This document shows positions 44,100 through 56,555 of a DNA stretch of 64,000 bases, one piece after another (positions within the stretch are counted from its first letter, which is position 1; each line of letters starts with the position of its first letter). The position numbers and the translations under genes are program-made. The notes below the pieces were generated by a model, which was not told the DNA's origin, searched no databases, and saw only the letters and a list, made by a program, of their open reading frames with translations. The DNA is from Cristatella mucedo (lineage: Eukaryota > Bryozoa > Phylactolaemata > Cristatellidae). The DNA lies in the NCBI GenBank assembly GCA_009760855.2, contig WPIO01000004.1:1574501-1638500 (forward strand), written 5' to 3'.

Positions 44100-44560
44100 T
44101 CTGCTTTGACGACATTGGCTGGCTGTGTCAAGGTCACGAGGGCTCTCCAGTCTCCGCCGCGTTCGGCTACCGCGGGCGCCACCAACGGTTATCGGCGGCG
44201 CAGCAATGACAGCTCGCTGGCCGCGCTTCGACGCAAGCGCGAAGTGTTTGTCACGTAGTCTACGCACGGACTACCTTCCGTTACGCACGCGTGCACGCGG
44301 TCTTTTCGGCAAGAACTTGGTTCAGTGGAGGCTAAAGCTTCGGGACCGGACGGCAAGCTATTTCCCACGAGACCTTTCTTAGCCCTGGTTTGACCGTTTA
44401 GTATCCACACGTGACTGCGGCCGAGCTAGCTAGGCAGTACAGACAGACCGCGTTTTACTTGCGTCTCCATGGAAAAAATCGCATGCTCCGACGATCCGCC
44501 AAACCGGCGCAGTAAGCGCCGACCCCAGGCCTTTTTGGGGCCGCGCGACAATGGATACAA
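44100..44560. promoter_or_regulatory. CpG-rich island, possible promoter
   Basis: Dense CpG between AT-richer flanks, immediately right of the DNA transposon at 43449-44088. A candidate first exon ends inside it. Confidence 0.35.
44469..44511 (+). CDS. Candidate first coding exon in a CpG-rich island
   Basis: ATG in good context (tctccATGG) opens MEKIACSDDPPNRR, followed at once by donor GTAAGC. It sits at the end of a GC/CpG-rich stretch (44100-44560). No downstream exon was recognised. Confidence 0.25.
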
Positions 44561-44774
44561 ATAATTTTAATTTGATCCGGGAAGAAAATTACGACCGCTA
44601 GCTTCCGCAAAGTTTCTTCTAAAATTTTCTTTCTTAACTTTGTAAAATTAGGCTTTTTTAGCTGGTAAAATTAAAAATGCACATTGAGATAATGAAACGT
44701 CGGCGTACTGATTTAGCCCCAGAGTATGCCTGCAGACGTATTATTTGCCGTTTTTGAATTACAATTACTAGGAG

Positions 44775-44908
44775 GCAGCGCTGCAATTATCAGGCGCTCG
44801 CCCCGAACAAGGTCTGCCCGAGTGAGCTCGAGCCCCGTGGAATATGCGAGGCGCAGGAATAGAGATCAAGCTCTGTTAGGGCGCTATACAAACGAATTGT
44901 AATTTTTC
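44775..44908 (+). mobile_element. SINE-2
   Basis: ggcgctcgccccgaacaagg, gagctcgagccccgtgg, aggcgcaggaatagagatcaagctctgttagggcgctatacaa. Confidence 0.7.
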
Positions 44909-45164
44909 AAATTATATTTTATCTACAGTTAGGTGGCTTAAAATATAAGGTCGTGTAATAGCCAGGCGGTGGCGCGCTAGACTTCGGGCTAGTTCACATC
45001 GATCCATTCACTTGAGTCGTGCTCTGACAGTCGATCTGTGTGCTGTGAGCTATGGCTGGCGCTGGACTATGAGAGGCCTCGGCGACTGTCGAATAGACTG
45101 CCTCAGACTATCGATGTGTGTTTTTTTCTGCTAGGGAAGAGTGCTATGCATTTTTGCTGTAATG

Positions 45165-45560
45165 CAGTGCAATATACACCCGTCTGTAATTCCAAAAAAG
45201 CCACCAAGACCACGTGGGTAGGTGCTGCGCAGGGGAGCTTTCAGTATCGCACGCTAGGCCTAAGCGGCTTTCGGTACGCGGTAGGTGGTAGTCAACGGCC
45301 TCCATCTCACGCTGCCCAGAGAAAGTGAGAAAGCATAGCTGAGTAAAAAATGCAGTCGAGGTAGTGAGTAGCGCGAGAATAGCAGCTCAGGACGGCCAGA
45401 AAGATTGTGCCGCAGTCGGAAACAAGAGGAGAGAAGATGTCGCCGCTTGAGGGAGTGAGCCCCATCCAGTCCAGGACCAGCCGAGCGAACACTTCCGTCG
45501 CAAGCGGTCTTTGAGTGCAGGGAATAGTCGCCGTCACCGTACTCGTCCGTACCCCAGAAA
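45165..45560 (-). mobile_element. LINE-B 3' part, antisense, divergent
   Basis: Contains cctaagcggctttcggtacgcggtagg, agaaagtgagaaagcata and gaggtagtgagtagc in LINE-B order. Confidence 0.6.
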
Positions 45561-45829
45561 TACGTGCATGTATATCGTACGTATTATTTATTTATAATTT
45601 TATATTATAGTGTACATTGTCCCGCCGTCAAGAATCGTTAGCCCATACTTCGATGCTCAAACTTCCCCCGCATTCGTCGCCCGTTGGTGAGGGCGAGCAC
45701 CGTCGCGAGCTTTGCACTCGTGGCCAAAGGACTTAAGTAAGAGGACACTGCAGCGCGTTTGTAACGCTAACTCGCTAAGAGAATTGTAACGTCTAGGGGC
45801 GTCAGCAGGTTTTAATATTCTTACCTGCG

Positions 45830-46150
45830 CCCGTCTGCCCGAGACGGAGTGCGACGAACGGTATTTTCGACTTAGTGGAGGAATTGTCCCCCGCCTCCTG
45901 TTTCCCGAGCCGGCACTATGCCAATGCGGGGCTGAGAGACGACCTGCTGGCCTTTAAATGGCCGCTCGAGAGAGCCCGGCGCGAAGCGCGCTGCACGACT
46001 TCAAATTGGGCGCATGGTTCCCATTGCGGTCGGCGGAGCAGCCGCCGTAAGGCGCGCGCACGCCGGCGGTCAGCAACCGGAAACGGTAAGTGACTCTACT
46101 CTCTGGCGCTCGTCTCGTCTGGTGGAGCTAGCTAGCTAGCTAGCTAGCGC
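45830..46150 (+). promoter_or_regulatory. CpG-rich segment with strong splice donor
   Basis: GC-rich sequence ends at AAACG|GTAAGT (46085/46086), which would suit a 5' untranslated exon. A (GCTA)n run follows at about 46126-46149. The frame 45875-46093 has no recognisable domain. Confidence 0.25.
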
Positions 46151-46639
46151 GCGGCGGTTGTTGCATTTGCTCACAGCTGGATGGGAAGCCGCGCAGGGTC
46201 GTGATGTGCCCAGATGCAAGCCCCTACGGACCACAGAAGCTAGCTACGTAATTGCGAATATTTTTTACATATTAATATCAATCGTATGATTACTATTATA
46301 CCATTTATTTTAACATCGTTATTTAATCAATAAAATAGTGATTGCGATTTGCGACCGAGCAGGTCGGAATGTTCACACCGCTGTGGCGATCAAGTGGTGC
46401 CGCTCCGAATCGCTCACCGACCGGGTCGCGTGCTCAGCTCGCGTGCACAGTTACGTCGTCAGCGTCCTTTAATCCTGCAAGATACAAGTACCGAGAGCTA
46501 CTGTCGGATGCCTTTTTTTTTTTACTCAGCAGCCAATAGCGATTGATGTACTGGCGTACGATTAATTGAATTGAGAGTAAATTTAGAAAACAAGAGTCGA
46601 GCGCTGCCGGCGTCCGTCTTTGGCGCTGCCTTCGCTGGC

Positions 46640-47775
46640 AGATGCAAGTGCCCCGCTAGCAGACAGTCATGGACAAAGATCGTCCGAGGTACCTCTGAAA
46701 TATGGGGTACCGCAGGGATCTGTGCCTGGTCCAGTTCTTATTACGACTTATACTCTCCCCCACTTCCCGATGCTAATTGCCAAGCACAATGTTGGCTAGG
46801 CTTTCACGTCTATGCGGACGACATTGTTGCTCCTCTGCTTTGATCCCTCCCAGCCCTCCAGCGCTTCGAATTCTCGAAACTCATTTCCTGCATGCATTGA
46901 TGACATCCGCACGTAGATGGCAGCAAACTTTCTTGAATTGAATGATAATAAAACTAGCTTACTAGTTATGAGCAAACCAAGTTTGATTCAGAAACCGGGA
47001 AGGCTAACGCCCAAAATCGGCTATGCCAGCATTCTACTTATTGAATCTGCACGAAATCTAGCTGTCATGTTCCAAAGTGACCTTTCATTAGACGACCACA
47101 TCAGCTCCACAACCAAGTCAGCCTACTTTCAGATAATAATATTATTAAGGAACTTGATAAAGCTTTCTCAGAGAACTCGATCTCCGTCTAGGCGCTTTAA
47201 ATTTGCTTCAAAAGGAAATGCAAATGAATGGTGAGTAATATCATGCTTTATAATCGACACGAATAACATGGTTAAGGGTGAAATGCACAGGGTCAGCATG
47301 AAAATGTGGTTAGTGGCAGCATGCAAAGTGTCAGCACACATAAGCACATGAAGGACGAATCACAGGGACCCACTCAATGCTGTCCTAAATAGGTAACATT
47401 GCTAAAATTTGGGCTTGTTTAGATAAGGATACCACGTCGAAGTTGGTCCATGCATTTGTGACATCCCGTCTTGACTTCTGTAACTCACTGCTTGCTGGCC
47501 TACCGGCATGTGCGATCAGGCGATTGCAGCTGGTTCGAAACTTAGCAGCTAGACTTGTCTGTCGTGAGCGCCGCAGTTACCACATCCCACCACATTTCTC
47601 CTGACTCGACCACATTTAAAAAGAAACTAAAAACGCATCTATTCAGGACAAAGATTAGCGGGTCCCTGTGATTCATCCTTTATTTGCTTATGAGTGCTGA
47701 CACTGTGCATGCTGCCACGAACCGTACTTGCATGGTGACCCTGTGCCTGTCACCCCTAACCGTGTTATGCTTATT
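46640..47775 (+). mobile_element. LINE-A split by an antisense LINE-A fragment
   Basis: Sense RT sequence (YGVPQGSVPGPVL, LDDHISSTTKSAYFQ) runs to 47135, is interrupted by antisense LINE-A 47136-47394, and resumes at 47395 with acattgctaaaatttggg. Confidence 0.8.
47136..47394 (-). mobile_element. LINE-A fragment nested in a sense LINE-A
   Basis: Starts with an ATT-rich tail and tataaagc-like 3' end in antisense, ends at gctgtcctaaatagg. Confidence 0.7.
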
Positions 47776-47779
47776 GAGC

Positions 47780-48490
47780 TTATATTGCGCCCAGTGAGAC
47801 CCAAATTTTTCAAACTCCAATACAGCTATCATTTCCCCAATCGGCATCAAGCAACAGCAGTTTCGACCTAAATTTAAAGAAAAAACTGTCTGGGGCTATG
47901 TCTCAAATTTCGTGCGAGTATGCTTGCACGTTCTCGTGCAAATGTCCTCCGTTGGCCCAACCCATTGAGTCCACTCGTTTGTCAAAACGCAATGCCGCTG
48001 ATGCCATTTCCAATGTCAGCGACACCCTGCTTAGGTTTTTACGCCTTTACTAAGAGAAGATGTGGTCTAATGGAATAAGAATATTCTAATACAACTTGAC
48101 ACGAGTATCCGAGTTCACACTGCGTCCAGTCGCTTCCGTTCCTCCAGTCACTTCCGGCCCATCAGTAATTTATTGTGTCATTTAAAAGCTGCACGGATAA
48201 GGTAATTAATTACTCACAGACTCCGCACTGATTCTGGTTATGAATAGCTAATATTAAGGATTGTCAAGTTGGGATAATAATCTCACATATTTTGAAGCTA
48301 GATTTCATGTCGGCGTGCAGCTGGCAAACGCGTTCCCGAGAGAAAAAACTAGGATTTAAATTCTAAAAAAGTGCCGGCACCGAAAATAGGGGAAGATTTT
48401 GAAAAGAATTATGAAATTCAGCTGAGGAATTCGCAGCTTGATTAACAAGTTTGAAAACAATTATTTTAGCCGATATCACTCACTTAGTTG
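47780..48490. other. Unassigned intergenic sequence
   Basis: Free of the repeat families; nothing coding recognised. Confidence 0.4.
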
Positions 48491-48492
48491 CT

Positions 48493-48498
48493 TTTATT
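48493..48498 (-). terminator. Candidate polyadenylation signal AATAAA
   Basis: TTTATT on the + strand reads AATAAA on the - strand, about 200 nt after the stop of the 48702-49147 frame. Confidence 0.3.
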
Positions 48499-48701
48499 GT
48501 AAGAATAGCTGATGCACAATTGCTTTTGCAATGTCAAATAGATTTTCAAATCCATTTTCAAAAATCAAATTTCAAAAAAATAAGATTTCAAAAGAAAATA
48601 TTTCTCTTCTCCCCTCGAACGCATTTAATTAAATCCTTCTGTTACTGGCCTTCTTTGGAACAATGAATGCCAATATTCAGACAACGATCAAAACAGCAGT
48701 G

Positions 48702-49147
48702 CTAAAATTTTGCCGCGGCGTCGTTGTATATTTTCATTGGATTGAAGTTTGATAGTCTGGAAATTTCGGATTCTTTTCCAGAGAAATGGGACTGAGTTGG
48801 AAAAGGCTTGGCGCTTGAAATTATTATTGATGCTGCAAAGTTGCTCTGTTTAGTTGCTGTTGATGCACCGTATTCACTGGCTTTTGAGAGTGCATATTCT
48901 TGGAATGTGCTTGCTGACTCGGACGGAAGTGCAATTGATGCATTTATTTGATCTTTCTCAGTTCCTGTCATCGAGGTCAAAACAGACTCTGTCCCGATTT
49001 TTCCGCTTGAAATGGCAATTAGCGGGACGACGGCACACCTCTGCTCCCATAATAAATAGGAGCCAATTGCCACGATACCGGCAAGTAATAAAAGACCTGA
49101 CATCGCGAGCAAACCAGGTGGCGATATAATGCTATACAATATTCCTT
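48702..49147 (-). CDS. Possible last exon: single-pass membrane protein, unidentified
   Basis: I do not recognise this product. An open frame on the - strand starts after a good acceptor (tttctgacgtttcag at 49148-49162), enters in phase 1 and codes for a hydrophobic helix (MSGLLLLAGIVAIGSYLLW) followed by a roughly 110-residue Ser/Thr-rich tail ending PMKIYNDAAAKF and a stop. An AATAAA on the same strand lies at 48493-48498, about 200 nt downstream. That combination fits the final exon of a type I membrane protein whose ectodomain exons lie to the right, but no other exon was found. The surrounding 48000-50100 is free of the LINE/SINE families. A chance ORF of this length is also possible. 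Confidence 0.35.
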
Positions 49148-49162
49148 CTGAAACGTCAGAAA

Positions 49163-50115
49163 TGAATTAGGAAGTTGGAGTGATCCGCTAATTGATTCAG
49201 CTCAAAGATTCAGTAACTGGGGCAAGGCTGATTGTTCCATCAGTGCATCAGCTAATGCGGCATGGTTTTTGAACACAAAAAGTTCACGTCCTATCATGGG
49301 CATTGTGCACACAGCTGGATATTCAATAGGGTAGCCATATTCTGGTTATATTGACTATATATAAGCACGTGTAGAGCTATTTTTTGGCCTACAAATAATT
49401 CTCCTAAAACCAGTAGGCACCAAATCTGGAAATCTAAGCCTTAGATCCTAAACCATAAACGCCAAAACATACAAAACCTTATCACTAAAACCGTAACCCC
49501 AAGCTTTTAGTTTATAAACACAAGCCAATAATGTCTCTAAAACAGATTTACTTTGTGTAAATAAAAATGACACTAGCTACTGTTTTGAGTGTTTTGCCAT
49601 TGCACAGTGCCCGGGGCAGAAAGTGGGCAGAAAGTATCTATGCAAAAAAACATCGTATTAATGGGGTGTGTAAGCTTTCGGGGATGTTAGTGCATAACAA
49701 AAGGAATTAAAAAATTCTTAATTCCAAATGAGGACAAAGCAATAATTTTTCAGAAGGAAAGCGAATGCTGGCATTCACCTCACCACTGAGTAAGTTTAAT
49801 TTAATTTTAATTATTTTTTTAAATTTAATTAATCTTTAATTTTAATTTTTCGGATGCCTGAACATATTGCTATGATCACCTATACAAATTCAGGAACTAT
49901 TCGTTCTAAATAAAAGTAATACATATTAACATTGATGGGTTTCAATGTCTCACAGGTTATGTTGGCGGTTGTAGTATCTCAAATCATTGTAGCTATTCAC
50001 GGAAGTAAGATAACTGTTCGATGATTTGCAGAAAACCCGAGGACAAAGTACTAATAATCAATAGTTCCCACAATCCAGCAAAGCATCATCTACATTCCAG
50101 CAAAGCATCATCTAC
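49163..50115. other. Unassigned, AT-rich in part
   Basis: No exon recognised. AT-rich block at about 49795-49850. Confidence 0.4.
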
Positions 50116-50119
50116 ATTC

Positions 50120-52245
50120 TTTCATGACGGCTACCTGATGAGTCTTTAACAACTCAAGGCCAACCGTACTAAATTAAATGCCCAATCCAAAAATGCTAAT
50201 GTTGACGATCAACCATCTCCTCAACCGCTCCCAGATTAGCTCCTTACCAGATAACCCTTGTGATGACCTAGCCGAATGCTTCTCTCGATTCTTTGTGCAG
50301 AAAATAGACAAGATCAGGGAGTCCATCCCTGCGATGACAACATCCCCAGTAGAATGCTGTTCCCCGATTCCTGGCTGCTCCTCAACGTCTACATTTAAGC
50401 AGGTTACTAGCGATCTCGTCCTAAAGTTCATACCCCAATCGTAGAAGACAACAAGTCCTCTGGCCCCTATTCCCACTGTCCTACTCATACGCTGCGTTGA
50501 TCTGCTGCTGCCATGCCTAACTAACATCATTAATATGTCATTAGCCTCAGGTCGTGTCTCAGCAACTTTCAAAAAGCTGTAGTCAGGCCACTTCTCAAGT
50601 AAGCGACACTGGACCAAGAGAACTTGAGCACCTACCGCCCAGTCTCCCTTCTATCATTCCTATCTAAGACACTGAAACGGGTCGTGGAAGGCCAGCTGAA
50701 CTCATACATTGACGCCTCAAACCTTGCTAGTTAAGTTCCATTCAGGCTTTAGAGCTAATCACTCCACAGAGCCAGCATTGCTTAGAGTATACAACAACCT
50801 ACTTAGGAATGCAGACATAGGTAGAGTGTCTCTGCTTGTTTAGCTCGATCTTTCGGCAGCTTTTAAAACTATCGATCACAAAGTTCTTCCAGAGTGCCTC
50901 TCATCTCGCCTGAGAATCACCGGCATTGCTCTACAATGGTTCAGATCATATCTCAGTGGGAGACTCCAGAGTATTGGCGTGAATGGACCAAGATCATCCG
51001 AGGTACTTCTGAAATATGGGGTACCTCAGGGCTCCGTGCTAGGTCCGGTTCTTTTCACGGTTTATACTCTCCCTCTTGCTGATATGATTGCCGAGTACAA
51101 TCTGGGCTTTCACTTCTATGCGGATGCCACTCAGGTGTGCCTTTGCTTTGATCCCTCCCAGCCTTCGAGCACCTCGAGTTCTCTCAACTCACTTGCTGCA
51201 TGCATTGATGACATCCGCACATGGATGGCAGCAATTTTTCTAAAACTAAACGATGATAAAACCAACTTACTAGTTATGGGCAAACCCAGTGGGATTCAAA
51301 AATTAGAAAGGCTGACGCTCAAAATTGGCTCTGCCAGCATATATCCAGTTGAATCCGCTCGAAATCTAGAAGTCATGTTCCAAAGTGACCTCTCGCTAGA
51401 CGACCACATCAGCTCCACGGTCAAATCTGCCTATTTTCAGCTACATGACATTGCTAAAATTAGGGCTTGTTTAGATAAGGATACCACGTCTAAGTTGGTC
51501 CATGCACTTGTGATATCCCGACTTGATTTCTGTAACTCGCTGCTTACTGGCCTACCGGCATGTACAACCAGGCGATTACAACTTGTGCAAAACTCTGCAG
51601 CTAGGCTTGTCTGTCGTGAGCGTCGCAGTGCCACATTACACGACTTCTCGCCGACCTGCACTGGCTACCAGTCAAGCAACGGATTGACTTCAAGGTTTTG
51701 TCGCTCACTTTCAGGTCACTTCATTCTATGGCTCCAGCCTATCTCTCCGATATACTCCCCCATCAGGCCAAGCATCGTACCACCCGCTTTTCAGAATGCA
51801 ACAGTCTACAAATACCTCGTACAAACCTAAAATCCTTTGGAGACAGCGAATTTAGTCCGTACGCTCCCAAAGCCTGGAACTCTTTCCCGACTTGCATCAG
51901 AACATCCCCTGACTTGAGCCCAATAAAAAAGAGCCTAAAAATATACCTATTTAGGACTACATTTAGTGGGTCCCTGTGATTCGTCCTTGATGTGCTTATG
52001 CGTTCTGACACTGTGCATGCTGACACTAACCACATTTGCATGCTGACCCTGTGCATGCCACCCCTAACCACGTTGTTCATGCTGTTTATCAAGCATGATA
52101 TTACTCACGATTCAATCACGTTTCTCTTTGAAGCAAATGATTTTACTTACCATTCAATTGCATTTCACTTTACAGCAAATGTAAAGCGCCTAGGATGAGA
52201 TTGAGTTCACTGAGGGCGCTTTGTCAAGTGCATGATTATTATTAT
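50120..52245 (+). mobile_element. LINE-A, longest copy, defective reverse transcriptase
   Basis: Non-LTR retrotransposon of CR1/L2 type. From the left it reads LAECFSRFFVQKIDKI (linker before RT), LDLSAAF (RT motif with a stop just before), YGVPQGSVLGPVLF, FHFYADATQ (canonical YADD changed to YADA), then LDDHISS, RLDFCNSLL and LQLVQNSAARLVCRERR. The 3' UTR carries the family hairpin and ends in a short TTA repeat. Stops and frameshifts between blocks show it is dead. The 5' end is truncated; its exact start is unclear. Confidence 0.85.
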
Positions 52246-52439
52246 AAATTTGCAAAAGCAGAACAATAAACTGAACTGTTTATTCAATCAGAAGTTCTTT
52301 TTATGCTCGTTTAAAGCAATGTCATTTGTTTGGTGCCGTAAAACAATCGTGAATCGTGGCGCTGCACAGTTTGCAGCAAGAGAAACGTGCAAAGAGAAAC
52401 TGTAGGTTTAAACGATTAAACAACGATTAACGAACAATT

Positions 52440-52725
52440 ACGAAAAAACATGCCCTGACGTGACCATATTTAAAAAGAACTTAAAAAAAACACACCTATT
52501 TAGGACAGCATTAGCGGGTCCCGGTGATTCGTTCTTTATGTGCTTATGAGTGCTGACACTGTGCATGTCACCTATAACCACGTTATTCATGTTGTTCATT
52601 AAGCAAGATATTACTCACCATTCAATCGCGTTTCCCTTTGGAGCAAATGTAAAGCGTCTAGAAAGAGATTGAGTTCTATGAGAACGTTTTTTCAAGTGCA
52701 TTATTATCATTTTCATTATAACGAG
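52440..52725 (+). mobile_element. LINE-A 3' fragment
   Basis: ccctgacgtgaccatatttaaaaagaac through the hairpin region to ttattatcattttc. Confidence 0.7.
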
Positions 52726-52729
52726 GGAG

Positions 52730-53600
52730 CCTATTACACCTGGAATATATTGTATACTATGCTACGAGAAACTGAATTACCAGAGCAATCCATAAAAATA
52801 GAAGCACGTGTTCTTATAATTAAAGTCTGATGTAATAGTTTTTGGAATACTCTTGATTTTAGGCTCACCGTCCCATTCTTGCAAGGAACATAAGTTGCAA
52901 GCATAACTGCATCAAACGAGAAAATAAACGACGATTCGAGACATTAATCACTTTCAGCATGAAGTTACACTCAAAGTGTCATGCACTCACTTCTGATAAT
53001 TAATGCTGATACTTCCCATTTTTCATGTTAAGGAAGTACAGCTGATAGGTTGGTCTGCTTTATTTCAATTTATACGCCGAGTTTGAAAAAGTAATCATCT
53101 TTCTTACCATGCCTTACATTGTAGTCTTATACGATGCGTATACATCTTTCTGGGACAAAACAAATAGGTGTGATCTGGAAGCTATAAATTACACCCACAG
53201 TTTTCTGTAGATGAGAACTAAGACGTTTTCTAATTAAAAGAACCACGAAATCACTAAATTTTTGAACGATCAATTTACTTCAAAAAGTAAAGTTAACTAT
53301 ATAAAAATAATGTTCAACATTACAAGCCTCAATCCTTAAAAATGAATGAAAAAATTGCCAAGAAAGAGCTCGTAGTCAGAAACTCTACCAGTGCCAAATG
53401 AGGAAACAATCTACACGAGTGTCTACACGATAGCCACATGCGAAAGAACAAAACGCATGCACACTCATTCTTCACAAGATTAAAAATGAGGTGGCCTGTT
53501 AAATTTGATTACTGGTTTATCGCTTTCTCCCAAAAATGTCCACGAGCTAAAACATAAAATCTCTATATTTAGCGTGAAACAATTACATGGAGCACTTGAT
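52730..53600. other. Unassigned sequence
   Basis: AT-rich, no ORF or repeat family seen. Confidence 0.4.
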
Positions 53601-53604
53601 GAAG

Positions 53605-54030
53605 ATATTTGAACTGCTGCATCAGTTTCAGCCTGTTCGCGCCCTCAGGTCCTGTGTGGACAATAAATTAGCTATTCCATTCCTCCGCTTAAAGACCGTT
53701 GGCGACAGAAGCTTTAAATTCTGCAGGTCCTAGACTGTGGAACTCGCTTCCACAACTCAGTTACGAAACGACAACTAATCTCCTACTGCCAACTATTGCT
53801 CATCCTTTTCAGCGGTCCTGAGCTGCTACTTCCATGCTACTCACTACCTCAACTGCTCTCATGACTCTGCTATTCTGTCCGGGATAGCCCCAGTCTGTTG
53901 GCTACCGATTGCTTACCAAAAGCCGCTTAGGCTGGGATTTCGCTATACAAAACTCTCCTGCGTAACACCCACATGGTCTTTATAACTTTGTGGAGTTACA
54001 GACGGAGATACATTACGTTACATTCCAGAA
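53605..54030 (+). mobile_element. LINE-B 3' part
   Basis: ELLHQFQPVRALRSCVDNKLA through ggagttacagacggagatacattacgttacatt. Confidence 0.8.
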
Positions 54031-54034
54031 GAAG

Positions 54035-54210
54035 CCTTAAATAATCATAATAATACATTCGATAAAGTGCCGTCAGTGAACTCATTCTTGCCTACAGTTG
54101 CTGCAAGAGAAGCACAATCGAATGGTTAGTGGTATCGCGCTCAATAAACAACAAGAATAACATTGTTAGGGGTGACAGGGTCAGTATACAGGTATGGTTG
54201 ACAGGTCGAA
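54035..54210 (-). mobile_element. LINE-A 3' fragment, antisense
   Basis: AAT-rich tail, gataaagtgccgtcagtgaactc, and part of the 3' UTR. Confidence 0.6.
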
Positions 54211-54765
54211 TCAGAGGAACTAAATGCCAAATGTTGTTTTGCGACATATTTTATCGGAAGCAAAGGACTTTGGTTTTTTAACTATTAGTTCTACTTCAAT
54301 GCGAAAGCTTTTTAATGCCAGTATGTACTCGTGGTTTATAAGTGAGGTTATTCTAGACCGATTAACGTATACGTGGTTAATATGGGTTCGCAATCTAGAG
54401 TTGGCTCGTAAAATTGTGTCAGAGCAATATGGTGCTAGATAATGTAGCCTTTCATATTGAAAAAAGCATTAGTTATCCTAAGCTCACCTGTACCTTTGCT
54501 AACATGGATCCCAGCTAATTCGCTTAACAAATCAAAGCACTGCTGCCACATTCTTGATGGGTATGTACTGGGACGACCACAGACGCATGGGCTCAGCCAC
54601 ATTAGCAGCAGTGTATGTTACTACCATTATCGGCTTAGGGTATTAAGTGCTCTGTAACTTCTTGTACCCATCATATCTGCGCCACGAATGAAACTTGTAC
54701 TCCTCGTGACTGGTACCATTTTGGAAAAAGTTTGATAATCTTTTTTTCAGCTAGCAAGAAATCAC

Positions 54766-55016
54766 AGGTCTTACGTTCATTGTTACAATTTCTCTTACCA
54801 TGATGAGTTAATCGCAGATTCAGCTGCAGATAGAGTTTCTACCATTTCAGATGTAATTCAAGATATTTGCACGCAATCACTTCAGATTCTTCTCTGCAGC
54901 CATTCCATTACAATTGAAGGTCATCAGGGAAGTTTCTTGTGGTGGAATAGAGATGTCATAACCTGTTTGGCACTTTCATTTGAAGGAAATAAGTGAAGGT
55001 TGAAGTTCGAGTTTCC
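54766..55016 (+). CDS. Candidate exon of an unidentified gene
   Basis: After a strong acceptor (aatctttttttcag) an open frame runs about 75 codons in phase 0, containing SYHDELIADSAADRV and NRDVITCLALSFEGNK. The last part resembles the opening of a WD40 repeat, but this is a weak impression. A possible donor is GTGAAG near the end. No partner exons were found, and the frame lacks an early ATG. Confidence 0.25.
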
Positions 55017-55299
55017 TAAATACTGTAAATTTCTTTAGAGAAAAGACACAAATGTAGCGTATGTCCACGTGAGAAGGCTTTTTTTTAGACGAGTCGCTGC
55101 TTGTCGGTGTGGCCGATTTAGGGTTTAGCCTTTTCAACAGATAAGCGCTTAGGCATGTTCACTCCTAAGGTTGAGGTTGAAAGTTAAATAGCTCACGGTA
55201 AGCTACGAATAGCGTTATTTGTCTAATATTTGTAGCTTAGCAGCGCTTTGCTTTCAGTAAGGCACTGCACGGCGAAGCCGGGCTCACTCGATGAGCCTC

Positions 55300-55471
55300 A
55301 CTCTTACTTCCTTCGCTCGCTCTTACTTCTGCTCTTACTTCCTTCGCTCTACTCTTACTTACTTCGCTCTTACTTCCGCTCTTACGCTCTTACTTCTTAC
55401 TTCAGTTCTTGCTTCTTACTTCTTACTCGTACTTCTTACTTCTTACTTCTTACTTCTTACTCGTACTTCCC
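55300..55471. repeat. (CTTACTT)-type pyrimidine tandem repeat
   Basis: Units of cttacttc, ttcgctc and cttacttcttactcgta recur about twenty times; translates as low-complexity only. Confidence 0.85.
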
Positions 55472-55619
55472 ATCTGCTTCCCTACCTAAACGAATCTTCA
55501 GTGCATACGTCACCAATACTCGCGGAGACGGTCCGAGACTCAGAGAGGACTTGACGAAGACTCTGCAGCCTAACGTGGTGCTTCTAACTGTTGGCCGCGA
55601 CTCAGGAAAATGACCAAGC

Positions 55620-56405
55620 GAAAGCGAAGGTCAAGGGCGCAAGCCTTCTTTATTGCTCTGTAAATCTTGGCGGACGACTCGACCGGAGAAATCGTCTAAA
55701 CACTCCTCGTGAGCCCCTGCTCATGGAATTCTTCGAGCTAGTCACGAAAGAATAAGATAGTGAGGCTGCGGCGGACGATAAAAGAAATTAATTGCGGAAG
55801 GCTAAAATAATTCACCAGGAGGTGCATCGAGGAGGGCAGCATCCTACCTCCCTAAAGAAAGGAGTTTTCCCATGAACGCCAGGGGGCGGAGCGAGTAGGA
55901 AGCTGGGCTAAGAGATGATGACTAACCATGTAAACTGCCGATAGAAGGGTGGCAAAAATAGGAAATAAGTAGGTAGAAGTAATAAGCAAGGTAATAAGAA
56001 GGTAATAAGCAAGACTCACCATTTAAACCCGGCTTGAGTTTCTATTCTTCGCATGGTAGTAATTCCGGGCAAACCAATAGACCTGCTTGAGTTCGTTTTT
56101 ATACGACTTACTATACTCGGCATGATTTGTGTTAAATATGCAGTGGAGATTTTTGCAAAGCCCATGTCTGTCATAGCTTTGATGGCCTGTTTGGTCAGAG
56201 CATAAACGCTTCATCGCCTGTTTTACCTGCACCGTAAGTTCCGGTACTTTCCTGAGCAGTGGCTGTGGCTCCACTCTGCCGGATATCTATTACACATTTT
56301 GTGAGCCTTGCGATTCTGAGTTGACGCTTAGAACAACAGCCTCATCTAGGCATTGATATAACAGGAAAAGGCTTCACCCTCAGTTTCGAATGCCCTTTCA
56401 TTGCC
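55620..56405. other. Unassigned sequence
   Basis: A - strand ORF at 56023-56274 has no recognised domain; otherwise nothing. Confidence 0.35.
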
Positions 56406-56407
56406 GC

Positions 56408-56555
56408 GCTAGCTTGGGCCAGTGGCTAAGATGCTTGTCCCAACGAAGGTCAAGGTGGATGCAGTTGATGACCGAGGTCTAGGGGGTCGAGCCTCGTGGC
56501 ATTTGGGAAGTGCCAGAATAGAGATTAATTTCTCGTAGGCTTCCAAATAAATAAA

